Assembly: GCA_023257755.1 (NCBI GenBank)
Contig: JALRBM010000049.1
Location: 1-14,655 of the forward strand
Length of the DNA stretch: 14,655 nucleotides
Direction: 5' to 3'
DNA from: Candidatus Saccharimonadia bacterium
Lineage (GTDB): Bacteria; Patescibacteriota; Saccharimonadia; Saccharimonadales; Saccharimonadaceae
Part shown: positions 1 through 7,408 of the stretch, piece by piece
Layout of the letters: each line of letters opens with the position of its first letter
How positions within the stretch are numbered: position 1 is the first letter of the stretch
Program-made: the position numbers and the translations under genes
Notes under the pieces: generated by a model
What the model was told of the DNA's origin: nothing
The model's database searches: none
Seen by the model: the letters and a program-made list of their open reading frames with translations, nothing else

Positions 1-332
1 AAAGTGACGGACGCATCCTTAGTACGAACAACGACACTGGCCGTAAACTCGTACACTAGCACGAAAAGGAACAGGCAGATGGCGAACACTCCTAACAGCG
101 TTACTCCTATACGCCGCCGTTTATGCACAAGCTCATGGGCATGTACCCGCGGTGACTTTAGTTGGGCGCCTGTTTCGTTGGTGCTGGAAACACTAGACGA
201 GGCACTGCCAGTCAATGTCCTATTGCGCTGAAAGGCGTAGCGTTCGGCCAGGCTGGCATCAGTCGCACGCTCCGGCGCTCCCTGACGGCGGCGCGGCGCA
301 TCTGTTTGTTTTTTCTTTGAGAATAAAGCCAT
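1..332 (-). CDS. ftsQ: FtsQ/DivIB-like cell division protein, N-terminal part (3' end outside window)
   Basis: Reading leftward from ATG at 332, an open frame of 110 codons runs off the window edge. Residues 1-74 are hydrophilic, basic and rich in Ser, Arg and Ala. A single hydrophobic segment lies at about 75-94, followed by an extracytoplasmic stretch (EFTASVVVRTKDASV) that could open a POTRA domain. This bitopic layout (cytoplasmic tail, one membrane span, POTRA) is that of FtsQ/DivIB, the divisome protein that works with FtsL and FtsB to control septal wall synthesis. Its place directly after murG in a dcw cluster supports the call; the decisive POTRA and beta domains are not visible. The gene starts 24 nt after the murG stop, has no clear Shine-Dalgarno, and has its own candidate extended -10. 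Another membrane-anchored division protein remains possible. Confidence 0.72.
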   Translation of the reverse strand, partial: MALFSKKKQTDAPRRRQGAPERATDASLAERYAFQRNRTLTGSASSSVSSTNETGAQLKSPRVHAHELVHKRRRIGVTLLGVFAICLFLFVLVYEFTASVVVRTKDASVT

Positions 333-344
333 AAGTACTTCTGT

Positions 345-353
345 ATTGTATCA
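345..353 (-). promoter_or_regulatory. Extended -10 promoter element upstream of ftsQ-like gene
   Basis: On the minus strand the bases read TGATACAAT, an extended -10 (TGn plus TACAAT), inside the 24-nt murG-ftsQ gap. Transcription would start near 338, about 6 nt before the ATG at 332, giving an almost leaderless mRNA. No matching -35 was seen. The same arrangement recurs at other starts in this window. Confidence 0.45.
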
Positions 354-356
354 GAA

Positions 357-1514
357 TTACCCTTTAGTAGCCGCCACAATCATGTCCGCCATATCCCGTG
401 CTGCATGTGGCCTGGCGAGTGCATGAAAGTTTTTGCTAAGTGCCCCTAGCCTGTCTTTGTTTGCCAGTATTGCCGTAATCATATCTACAAGCAGCTGCGG
501 AGTGGCATCTAGCTCAATCTCATTGATTACCTCGACAGCATCTTGTTTCGCCAGATCAGCCGCATTTTTTAACTGGTGACCAGCACTGAGATAGGGACTG
601 GGAATCAGTATTGAAGGCTTGGCCAGCGCGGCAAGCTCCAGAATGGTGGTGGCGCCTGCTCGGGTGACGACAATGTCAGCGGCACCCAGATAATCAACCA
701 TATTGTCAGCGATAAAAGCATGCAGTTGAAACCGGTCGTCATTCTGCGGGGTCAGCGCCCGCATTTCGTCGTACTGCCGGGTACCAGCGATCAGGACGAC
801 ATCACTCAATTCCAGAAGCTTATCCAAACACTTGGCAACAGCGTGGTTGATATTCTCTGCCCCAAGTCCCCCGCCGGTCACAACAAGCAGCGGACGCGAG
901 CTATTAACGCCGATCGATTTTTTCAGCACCGCCTGCCGCTCCGGTGTGACAGGCCTAAAGACATCACTAATCGGTACGCCGATATAACGCGATATCTCAC
1001 GAGGATATGGATAATTATCGAGGCTCGCGCCGGTTGCAATTGAGGTCGCAAACCGGGCAAGGATACGATTTGTCAGACCAGGATGGGCATCCGAGTCGTG
1101 AATTACCAGTGGTATCCCAAGGAGTTTGGCTGCAAATCCAACCGGCAGACAAACGAAGCCACCTTTTGTAAAGACGACGTCGGGCCTCCAGATAATCAAC
1201 TTGATCATACTTTGCAGGAAGCCGCACACTACTAGGAACAAGTCGCGTATATTCGGCAGCACGATCGAAAAAGGCCTGAGTAGCTGGCGCCACCATGGCA
1301 GCGTATGATAGCGGCGTAGCTTGCCGGCGACAATCCTATCGACTCGGACAGACGGTTCAAAATTATGGACGATTCGTTTAGCTTGCGGCGCAAACTTGTA
1401 ATCACACCAAAAACGGATTTCTACCGATGCATCTTTGTTTTTAAGCTCGCGGAGTACCGCGACCACTGGCGTAACGTGGCCGCCCGAGCCCCCGCCGACT
1501 GCTAGGACTTTCAT
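357..1514 (-). CDS. murG: MurG, lipid II synthase (UDP-GlcNAc transferase)
   Basis: Membrane-associated GT-B glycosyltransferase that adds GlcNAc from UDP-GlcNAc to lipid I, making lipid II on the inner face of the membrane. At 385 residues it is slightly longer than the usual 355-365. The N-terminal glycine loop GGGSGGHVTP is at residues 7-16, followed by FTKGGFVCLPVG in the N-terminal domain, a second glycine loop TGGGLGAENIN, and the UDP-GlcNAc-side segment VTRAGATTILELAALAKPS. The usual HEQN segment reads HDSDAHPGLTNR here, a divergent form. ATG 1514 is chosen because AAGGAG lies 7 nt upstream and the glycine loop falls at the normal distance from the start. The start lies 74 nt inside the 3' end of ftsW in another frame, so translational coupling is likely. 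Stop is TAA. Confidence 0.95.
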   Translation of the reverse strand: MKVLAVGGGSGGHVTPVVAVLRELKNKDASVEIRFWCDYKFAPQAKRIVHNFEPSVRVDRIVAGKLRRYHTLPWWRQLLRPFSIVLPNIRDLFLVVCGFLQSMIKLIIWRPDVVFTKGGFVCLPVGFAAKLLGIPLVIHDSDAHPGLTNRILARFATSIATGASLDNYPYPREISRYIGVPISDVFRPVTPERQAVLKKSIGVNSSRPLLVVTGGGLGAENINHAVAKCLDKLLELSDVVLIAGTRQYDEMRALTPQNDDRFQLHAFIADNMVDYLGAADIVVTRAGATTILELAALAKPSILIPSPYLSAGHQLKNAADLAKQDAVEVINEIELDATPQLLVDMITAILANKDRLGALSKNFHALARPHAARDMADMIVAATKG

Positions 1515-2751
1515 ATCCTGTCTCCTTATTTAGTGATCCATGAACCGTATATCGGGATAACTGAAAGGCGATCCCGAGCGCCCCGGCAATAAACAGCATA
1601 CTGGTGCCCCCAAAGCTAAGCAGGGGCAGTGTAATACCCGTCAGTGGAAAGACCCCGATCATCGCGGCCACATTCAAGATGACATGTGCCGCCAACCACC
1701 CGAATACTCCCGCCACGACAAGCTTCATCCATATGTCCGGCAGATGCTCGGCGACTTTCAACAGCCTCAAAAGTAACGCTGTGAACAGGAGTAGAATTAC
1801 CACTAGGCCAACAAACCCGAACGTTTCTCCCATAATGGCAAATACCGAGTCGTTGATTGCCTCTGGCAAATACCCCGTCGCCTGGACGCTGTTTCCAATC
1901 CCGACGCCCAGGAGCCCTCCGCTACCGATAGCAATCTTGGCATGGGTTATATGGTAGTTTGCATCATCGTACCCCTGAGTGACCGCATTGTCGCCGGCAA
2001 GAAACGTCATCACCCTCTCGACCCGGTGCGGTGCAATGATAATAAGTAAAATACCCAGTAACACTCCCATCAGGACCAATGCCCCGCCTACTTTTTTACT
2101 GACGCCGCCCACTGCCATCATACTAGCGAGCAGTGCCAGCATAGCGATCCCCGTCCCCATGTCTTTTTGAATACCAATAACGAAAATAACGGCGACAAGC
2201 ACCAAAACACCCAACGGAATCAGTGTCCTATGAAGATCGTTAATCAAGCCCTGTTTGATCCGCATCCCTAGGAAACCGGCAGTAAATACCATCAATCCGA
2301 ACTTTAATAGCTCCGCCGGCTGGATACTCCCAAACGCACCAAGATCAAACCAACGACAGGCTCCGAGACTGCACTGTGCAATGCCAAGCCCTACCCACCC
2401 CGCAAAGGCCAGAATGGCACACGCAGCAAAGCCGATAATAAGAATTTTTGCCGCATGCTTCTTGATAAGGGTGTACGGGATCAACGCCATGGCAACAAAA
2501 GCACCCAGCGCCACCAGTAAACTGACTGTCTGCTTAATAAAGAAATAGGTGCTCGTATAGTAATCCGTATTGTAAGCGTTGTTAAGGACGTTCGCCCGCT
2601 GCGGTCCAATCGCATACATGATAATAAGCCCAAGAAGCATTAACAGCCCCATATACAGCACAATCTGGTAATCCGGACGGTGACGGCGCACCACAAATTC
2701 ACCTGCGGCACTCTTCACCTTCGTACTGAACCGGCGGGCTGTTTCTATCAT
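1441..2751 (-). CDS. ftsW: FtsW, septal peptidoglycan glycosyltransferase (SEDS family)
   Basis: Multi-spanning SEDS protein that polymerises lipid II into glycan strands at the division septum together with the class B PBP encoded two genes upstream. It has 436 residues and about ten hydrophobic segments. Family motifs: QPAELLKFG (about 144-152), KDMGTG (196-201), the large loop ending YLPEAINDSVFAIMGE (catalytic Asp about 301), and near the C-terminus LNVAAMIGVFPLTG and LPLLSFGGTSM. A cytoplasmic basic N-tail precedes the first span at about 30. The C-terminal 24 or so residues are low-complexity and rich in Arg, Ser and Gly, and overlap the murG start by 74 nt; the FtsW codons for NKET carry the murG Shine-Dalgarno. 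The gene starts 3 nt after mraY, with GGAGG about 13 nt upstream inside mraY. RodA is the alternative name, but the dcw position favours FtsW. Confidence 0.93.
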   Translation of the reverse strand: MIETARRFSTKVKSAAGEFVVRRHRPDYQIVLYMGLLMLLGLIIMYAIGPQRANVLNNAYNTDYYTSTYFFIKQTVSLLVALGAFVAMALIPYTLIKKHAAKILIIGFAACAILAFAGWVGLGIAQCSLGACRWFDLGAFGSIQPAELLKFGLMVFTAGFLGMRIKQGLINDLHRTLIPLGVLVLVAVIFVIGIQKDMGTGIAMLALLASMMAVGGVSKKVGGALVLMGVLLGILLIIIAPHRVERVMTFLAGDNAVTQGYDDANYHITHAKIAIGSGGLLGVGIGNSVQATGYLPEAINDSVFAIMGETFGFVGLVVILLLFTALLLRLLKVAEHLPDIWMKLVVAGVFGWLAAHVILNVAAMIGVFPLTGITLPLLSFGGTSMLFIAGALGIAFQLSRYTVHGSLNKETGYESPSSRRGLGRPRYASGRGTPRA

Positions 2752-2754
2752 TGG

Positions 2755-3786
2755 TTAGACATGCCCTCCGCCAAGCGCCAGCAGCACACCAGCAAAGCCG
2801 GCGACACAGGCGATCACCCAAAACCGCATTGTCACCTTGGTCTCCGGCCAGCCCTGTGCCTCGAGATGGTGATGAATCGGAGCGGATAGAAAGACTTTTT
2901 TGTGAAAAAGTTTTTTACTAACGATCTGGATCAGGCTGGATCCCGCTTCGACAACAAAGATAATACCGATAATCGGCAGGAGAAACAGCGTGTTCGTCAT
3001 CATTGCCACTACTCCAAGGCTCGTTCCCAAAGCAAAACTCCCCACATCTCCCATAAAGAACCGGGCGGGAAAAATATTGAACCAAAGATAACTCAGCAGC
3101 GCCCCTACGACGGTAAAACAAAACCCCGAAAGCAGCACATGGCCCTGCAAAAGCGCGATAACGGCGAACGTCCCAAAGCTAATCGTCAAAAGCCCCCCCG
3201 CGAGGCCGTCCAAACCATCACTAATATTGACTGCGTTACTTGTCGCCACCACGGCGAACACAAACAGTGGAACGATTAGCCAGCCAAGCGTAAGGTCACC
3301 AAGATACGGGAGATGAATCGAATTATAACCAAGCTTCACATAGAAAAACCACCCGAGTGCCAGTGCCAAAATGGTAATCATCGAAAACTTCAGGCTGGAA
3401 CGAAGGCCGGCCACACCCGTTCCCTGCCCGCGGATATTGATGATATCGTCAAGCAGGCCGACAACCCCGCCGCCCACTAAAGCCGCGAGCGGCAGCCAGG
3501 TTTGCGCCCGGTCCAGGTTGAATCCAAGGGTGATCGTAGCAATTGCGATAACCCCGATAATCCCGGCCATCGTGGGAATATTACGCTTAAACTTATCAGC
3601 GTGTAGCTTATTAAATACCTGAAGAATTTCACCGGTCGTACTGGTACTGCGCTGCCGCTTCCAAAATTTATAGCGATACGCAAAGTATGTATAAATAGGA
3701 GTGAGTATCATCGCAAGCAAAAATGCGCCAACGCTAAGGAGAAACGTTCCGGTAAGTTCCTGGGTGAGTAGTTCAAGCGTTGTCAT
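2755..3786 (-). CDS. mraY: MraY, phospho-MurNAc-pentapeptide transferase
   Basis: Integral membrane enzyme that transfers phospho-MurNAc-pentapeptide from UDP to undecaprenyl phosphate, forming lipid I. It has 343 residues with many membrane spans, close to the usual 320-360. Family motifs in order: KFKRNIPTMAG (65-75; canonical form is TPTMGG), LLDD at 111-114 with the active-site Asp pair, NAVNISDGLDGLAGG (184-198), FMGDVGS (244-250), and APIHHHLE (302-309), the His motif. ATG 3786 has AAAGGA 8 nt upstream, which overlaps the stop of the preceding PBP gene; five bases separate the two. The product feeds MurG, encoded two genes downstream. Stop is TAA. Confidence 0.96.
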   Translation of the reverse strand: MTTLELLTQELTGTFLLSVGAFLLAMILTPIYTYFAYRYKFWKRQRSTSTTGEILQVFNKLHADKFKRNIPTMAGIIGVIAIATITLGFNLDRAQTWLPLAALVGGGVVGLLDDIINIRGQGTGVAGLRSSLKFSMITILALALGWFFYVKLGYNSIHLPYLGDLTLGWLIVPLFVFAVVATSNAVNISDGLDGLAGGLLTISFGTFAVIALLQGHVLLSGFCFTVVGALLSYLWFNIFPARFFMGDVGSFALGTSLGVVAMMTNTLFLLPIIGIIFVVEAGSSLIQIVSKKLFHKKVFLSAPIHHHLEAQGWPETKVTMRFWVIACVAGFAGVLLALGGGHV

Positions 3787-3791
3787 TTTTA

Positions 3792-5540
3792 CTATCCTTT
3801 CGGTTGGAGCTTCATATAATCGATGAGCCAGTTGGATATGTCAGTGAAGATCGGCATCGCGTGCTTCCCTCCTTCCAGGTTCATGTTTTCGCCTGAAACT
3901 TGTACCATTATGACATACTTCAGCTCCCGTGCACTACTGCCGCCAAAGCCGAGATATGTCCCCACCGTCTCATTATCCACATACTTTCCGTCACGGAGCG
4001 TCTGCGACGTACCTGTCTTTCCGCCCGTATAATAGCCGGCCTTGTCCTGAGCGGCATGAAACGCGACCCGGGCCTGGTGTATCATTTCCCGCACCGTTTC
4101 GGACGTGCCGTGACTAATCACATTTTGTTGAGACGGCTTGGCGGTGGCAGGAGTAAAGCGTGCACCGTTATTATCCATCGTACCCGCCACGACAGTCGGC
4201 TGGTAATATGTCCCGCCGTTAATGATGGTGCTAAAGGCAGCACAGACTTGGACCATCGTGACATCCATCCCCTGGCCAAAGGCCATGTTAGAATAACGCA
4301 CCGCGCCGCCATCGACGTCTGTCGGAGGAATGATCGTACCTTTCGCCTCGTTCGCGAGTTCGATGCCTGTCCGCTCGCCCAGCCGCAGTTTGTCATGGAA
4401 GTACTCATAAATCGTATCCCGTGCCGCCCGCGTAATCCGCGTGCCGTCACCTAGCCGCTGCGCAATTGTCACCATTCCGGTATTCAACGAATAGTTAAGG
4501 GCATGCTGCATCGTAATCACGCCCGTCTGCCCCTTAGTAGCGTTTCCAATCGTCCGGTCCTCGACTTTTATGCTGTCAGTATTATTATAGGTTGAGTCCG
4601 GCCGGATGACACCCCTATCGAGCCCGGCTGCCACCGTCAGGGTTTTGATGTCTGATCCGGGTTCGTAAGGAGAACTGATCGTGCCGTTATTGAATACCGA
4701 GATATCAGCCACTTTACCGAACTCACCTGGATTATAAGTCGGAAGGTTGGCCATCGCCATGACCTTGCCGGAATTCGGATCGACGATCATAGCGCTTCCG
4801 TGCGTCGCTCCGGACTTTTTCATACCCTCGGCCAGGGCCCTTTCAGTGTACGACTGGATGTTGCGGTCGATTGTCAGCACCAGATTGTCGCCGTTTTGGG
4901 CCGGCTTGTTGATATTTTTATCACCGATTGTCAGCGGGACGTTACTGATATCAGTCACGGACTGCAAGAGTCCGTCTTTACCAAGCAAGCGGTCGTTTAG
5001 CGCTCCTTCAATTCCATACTTGCCGTTACCCTCGCCATCGACAAACCCAAGCGTCTGGGCGGCCAGCTGCCCCTCGGGATAGACGCGTTGACTCCCTTTT
5101 TGAAAGCCAACTCCTTTTAACTTCTCTTTCTTGATAAGTTCGGCCTGCTTTTGCGTTACTTTGGTCGCGATAATCTGGTAGCGCGTTTCCTTTTTGGCAA
5201 GCAGCTCGTCCAGCTTTGGGCGGGCATTACCGCCAGCGACCTGCTGAATCGTGTCGATAATCTTGTCCGGATCTTCTATCACTTTAGGATCGGCAAATAC
5301 CGTATAGACCGTTTCATTCAACACCAGCTTCACAGGCCTGTTCCCGTCGAGCGCGTATATCTCACCCCGCTGGGCCGGGATCACCAGCTGCTTAAGCTGC
5401 TCCTTATTTGCAAGACCTACGTAATACTCATGCTGAACAACCTGAAGATAAAAAAGCCGCACGACAAAAATTGCCATGATCACCGCAAGTAAAATGGCAA
5501 GGAGTCGGAGTCGGCTTCCTTTTCTCAGGTCAAGTTGCAT
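3792..5540 (-). CDS. ftsI: Class B penicillin-binding protein (FtsI/PBP3-type transpeptidase)
   Basis: Septal D,D-transpeptidase that cross-links peptidoglycan, partner of FtsW. It has 582 residues. A short basic N-terminus is followed by one membrane anchor (about 11-31), then a PBP dimerisation/pedestal region containing the RGEIYALDG segment (58-66), and a penicillin-binding transpeptidase domain from about 245. All three active-site motifs are present: SDIK with the nucleophile Ser296 (296-299), SLN (351-353) and KTG (508-510). No PASTA repeats follow; the protein ends soon after the transpeptidase fold. It sits between the ftsL-like gene (7-nt gap) and mraY (5-nt gap). ATG 5540 has GGAGA about 11 nt upstream. 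murE and murF, which usually follow ftsI, are absent. Stop is TAG. Confidence 0.93.
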   Translation of the reverse strand: MQLDLRKGSRLRLLAILLAVIMAIFVVRLFYLQVVQHEYYVGLANKEQLKQLVIPAQRGEIYALDGNRPVKLVLNETVYTVFADPKVIEDPDKIIDTIQQVAGGNARPKLDELLAKKETRYQIIATKVTQKQAELIKKEKLKGVGFQKGSQRVYPEGQLAAQTLGFVDGEGNGKYGIEGALNDRLLGKDGLLQSVTDISNVPLTIGDKNINKPAQNGDNLVLTIDRNIQSYTERALAEGMKKSGATHGSAMIVDPNSGKVMAMANLPTYNPGEFGKVADISVFNNGTISSPYEPGSDIKTLTVAAGLDRGVIRPDSTYNNTDSIKVEDRTIGNATKGQTGVITMQHALNYSLNTGMVTIAQRLGDGTRITRAARDTIYEYFHDKLRLGERTGIELANEAKGTIIPPTDVDGGAVRYSNMAFGQGMDVTMVQVCAAFSTIINGGTYYQPTVVAGTMDNNGARFTPATAKPSQQNVISHGTSETVREMIHQARVAFHAAQDKAGYYTGGKTGTSQTLRDGKYVDNETVGTYLGFGGSSARELKYVIMVQVSGENMNLEGGKHAMPIFTDISNWLIDYMKLQPKG

Positions 5541-5547
5541 GTAACAT

Positions 5548-5898
5548 CTATTCTCCGGCGTAATTGGTTTCGGCAGGCTTGGTCATCGTTTTGGCCACAG
5601 TGCTGCTTTGCACCGCCTCAAGGGCAGTCAGTCTGGCACTTTCGACCTCAAGGTCGGTCTTTTTGGTGGCGAGTTCTGCAATTTGGCTGTCGACCTTTTG
5701 AGTTTCGTAGTCATAGCTGGTCGCACGCGTCGCCTGGGTTAAGTATATCAAGCCGAGCACCGTAATCATAAGGGCAACAAGCACCGTATGTGTCACAGGG
5801 CCAAGTTTGACACTCGAAGCAAAACGGGCCGTATTCTGGTTACGGTTCCAGTTTGCACCGCGGCGTGGACTAAATTGCGTAGTTCGTTGGTAGGACAT
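5548..5898 (-). CDS. ftsL: FtsL-like bitopic division protein
   Basis: A 116-residue protein with a basic Arg/Asn/Gln-rich cytoplasmic tail (1-33), one membrane span (about 35-54), and an extracytoplasmic helical stretch (about 61-95) whose heptad-like spacing of hydrophobic residues suggests a coiled coil. It ends in a short polar tail. Size, topology and position between rsmH and the PBP gene are those of FtsL, which binds FtsB/DivIC and FtsQ and activates FtsWI. FtsL sequences are too variable for motif recognition, so the call rests on architecture and synteny. The start lacks a Shine-Dalgarno; the 30 bases before the ATG are very A-rich. Stop is TAG. Confidence 0.8.
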   Translation of the reverse strand: MSYQRTTQFSPRRGANWNRNQNTARFASSVKLGPVTHTVLVALMITVLGLIYLTQATRATSYDYETQKVDSQIAELATKKTDLEVESARLTALEAVQSSTVAKTMTKPAETNYAGE

Positions 5899-5932
5899 TT
5901 TTTATTTTTTCGGTTTATTTTTGTATTCATGG

Positions 5933-5964
5933 TGCATACCCGCTTTATTTCAAGCGGGCATGCA
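5933..5964 (-). other. Strong RNA hairpin in the rsmH-ftsL gap
   Basis: Arms at 5933-5945 and 5952-5964 pair over 13 positions around a 6-nt loop, with one position (5938 against 5959) that is a G-U wobble in the transcript. No U-run follows in either direction, so a standard intrinsic terminator is unlikely. It could be a processing site, a stabiliser of the ftsL mRNA 5' end or an attenuator. Confidence 0.6.
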
Positions 5965-5973
5965 TAGGAATTG

Positions 5974-6039
5974 TTATTTAAAACGAACAGTAACCTTGGT
6001 TTCAACTGATTCGTTTTGTACTGGTACGTGAATTGGCAT
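5974..6039 (-). CDS. Possible 21-residue peptide between rsmH and ftsL
   Basis: ATG at 6039 opens 21 codons ending in TAA at 5974. A purine-rich AGGAAGGGG lies upstream, ending 10 nt before the ATG and only about 20 nt after the rsmH stop. The peptide begins MPIHVPVQNESV and ends VTVRFK. It has no membrane segment and no domain I recognise. It would end just before the hairpin at 5933-5964, so it could be a leader peptide affecting ftsL expression, or a chance ORF. Confidence 0.25.
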   Translation of the reverse strand: MPIHVPVQNESVETKVTVRFK

Positions 6040-6067
6040 GTGGTGGTTGCCCCTTCCTCTTTTTGTT

Positions 6068-6985
6068 TTATTTTTTCACTGCGACACGAAGCTTACTGCT
6101 TCGGGAGCGCGGATTGTGAACGTCGTAAGTGTCTCCGCCCAGCGGTTTTTTGGTAAGTACTTCCAGTTCGGATTCGTACCCTGCGCGGGCCTGTTCACTG
6201 AAGTACTGCTTAACCAGCCGGTCTTCGAGGCTATGGAAACTGATGATACCTACCCTTCCCCCGTTCGCCAAAAGCTTGGGGATAAGCGGCAGCAATGTTT
6301 CAATTTGCCGTAGCTCGTCGTTTACCGCGATGCGGAGTGCCTGAAAAGTACGCGTAGCGGGGTGGGTTTTCTTCCACTTCCCTACGTGGGCGTTCAGCAC
6401 GATAGCGGCGAGTTCTTCCGTTGTATGAAGCGGTCGCGCTTTTACAATACCGTCGGCGATACGCCGGGCAAACCCGAGCGGCTCTTCGCCGTACTGCGTG
6501 ATAATGCGGACAAGCTCGTCCCTCGAAGCAGAATTGACCAGTGTCTCGGCCGATACCTGCTGCCGGGCGTCCATGCGCATATCCAGCGGACCATTTTTTG
6601 TAAAGGAAAAACCTCTTTCGCCCATATCGAGCTGCGGTGACGACACCCCTAAATCCACAAGCACGAGATCAAACTTCCGTCCCGATTCAACCAACTGCGC
6701 TGCGGCGTTGGCAAAATCAGCGTGAAGAAGCCTGGCGCCTTTTTGCTTGAAGAGCTGGAGCTTGCCAATCGCAAACTCATCCCTGTCAACCAAAACAGCG
6801 TCTTTATAGTTTTCGGTTTTTTCGAGAATGCGACCCGCATGACCTCCGTATCCTGCCGTCAGATCGAGATATTTCTCTCCCTTAGCAGGCTTTAAAAGCT
6901 CAAGCGTCGCATCTAGTAAAACCGGAACATGTAATCCCTGGTCCGAAGAACCCGGTGACTGTGGTGGATGTTCTTTGATACTCAT
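6068..6985 (-). CDS. rsmH: RsmH (MraW), 16S rRNA C1402 N4-methyltransferase
   Basis: S-adenosylmethionine-dependent methyltransferase acting on the cytosine at 16S rRNA position 1402 in the decoding centre. From ATG 6985 it has 305 residues (E. coli about 313). Motifs in order: HVPVLLDATLE near 19-29; SAM loop DLTAGYGGHA near 41 (a variant of DGTFGxGGH); VDRD near 67; DLGVSSPQLD near 112; RGFSF with PLDMRMD; HPATRTFQALRIAVNDEL; ISFHSLEDRLVK; and C-terminal NPRSRSSKLRVA. A longer frame exists from GTG 7063, but the added residues are basic, unlike the family, and a candidate extended -10 sits inside that extension, so ATG 6985 is preferred. There is no Shine-Dalgarno; the mRNA is probably leaderless. 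Stop is TAA. Confidence 0.94.
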   Translation of the reverse strand: MSIKEHPPQSPGSSDQGLHVPVLLDATLELLKPAKGEKYLDLTAGYGGHAGRILEKTENYKDAVLVDRDEFAIGKLQLFKQKGARLLHADFANAAAQLVESGRKFDLVLVDLGVSSPQLDMGERGFSFTKNGPLDMRMDARQQVSAETLVNSASRDELVRIITQYGEEPLGFARRIADGIVKARPLHTTEELAAIVLNAHVGKWKKTHPATRTFQALRIAVNDELRQIETLLPLIPKLLANGGRVGIISFHSLEDRLVKQYFSEQARAGYESELEVLTKKPLGGDTYDVHNPRSRSSKLRVAVKK

Positions 6986-6995
6986 TAACAATACA

Positions 6996-7004
6996 ACTAT
7001 ACCA
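6996..7004 (-). promoter_or_regulatory. Extended -10 promoter for rsmH
   Basis: The minus strand reads TGGTATAGT. The predicted transcription start is near 6989, 4 nt before the ATG at 6985. No clear -35 is visible 17 bp further upstream, as tolerated by extended -10 promoters. It lets rsmH and downstream genes be transcribed independently of mraZ. Confidence 0.55.
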
Positions 7005-7051
7005 TTTTTGCCACTTCTGCGCCCGCGGGTCCTGCCAGTTGGTCCGCCCCT

Positions 7052-7150
7052 GAAAATTTTCACCTACGTGAAACATTTTCGGGTGCTGCCCCGCCAACCG
7101 TCACCCGCTACCGCGTAGCAAGCTTGGATATAGGTATATCGCTCTCGAGA
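7052..7150 (-). other. Cluster of hairpins/palindromes upstream of rsmH
   Basis: Five inverted repeats lie almost end to end. GAAAAT+TTTCAC (7052-7063) pairs with GTGAAA+ATTTTC (7068-7080), a 12-bp stem with one bulge and a 4-nt loop. CGGGTG (7080-7085) pairs with CACCCG (7102-7107). GCTAC/GTAGC (7107-7119) has a 3-nt loop. GATATA/TATATC (7127-7140) has a 2-nt centre. TCTCGAGA (7143-7150) is a perfect palindrome. The stretch reads like a folded RNA or an array of operator sites. I cannot match it to a known RNA family. Confidence 0.5.
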
Positions 7151-7260
7151 TCACCTAACTGGCAGTAAGAAACGTTTTTGTTTGTTGTGTGTTTGTTTTT
7201 GTAATAAGTGTTCAAACGGATGTAACGGGGGTTACGTTGTAACTCATACCCTATCCGCTC

Positions 7261-7320
7261 GAAGTGAGAGACTTATGTGTTGTGAGGTGGAGTTTTTTGG
7301 GAGGTTTTGTGTTAGGGAAA
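7261..7320 (-). promoter_or_regulatory. C-rich, G-poor transcript segment (possible Rho utilisation site)
   Basis: Counted on the minus strand, these 60 nt contain 24 C and a single G, with many YC dinucleotides. Such C>G bubbles are typical of rut sites where Rho loads. It lies 117-176 nt beyond the mraZ stop, so Rho could end mraZ transcripts before rsmH, which has its own promoter. Base composition is the only evidence. Confidence 0.35.
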
Positions 7321-7370
7321 GTGCGACGGCTTTTTTATAGTGATGCCGCATGGCCACTTGTTCTTACTAC

Positions 7371-7408
7371 CAGATAGCTGACCCCGAGGTCGTACCCTTT
7401 ACTATCTG
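7371..7408 (-). other. Nested hairpin just downstream of mraZ
   Basis: CAGATAG (7371-7377) pairs with CTATCTG (7402-7408). Inside, GACC (7380-7383) pairs with GGTC (7388-7391) around a 4-nt loop, which reads TCGG in the transcript. It begins 28 nt after the mraZ stop codon. No U-run follows, so it is probably a 3'-end or leader structure rather than a simple terminator. Confidence 0.5.

Noticed and set aside
3900..4454. 184-codon ORF on the plus strand
   Set aside because: It lies entirely opposite the transpeptidase domain of the PBP gene, whose active-site motifs are intact; the translated sequence has no recognisable features and is rich in Arg, His and Ile as expected for an antisense frame.
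6986..7063. N-terminal extension of RsmH from GTG 7063
   Set aside because: The extra 26 residues are Arg/Gly-rich and unlike the family; the candidate rsmH promoter lies inside this stretch and the conserved region begins shortly after ATG 6985.
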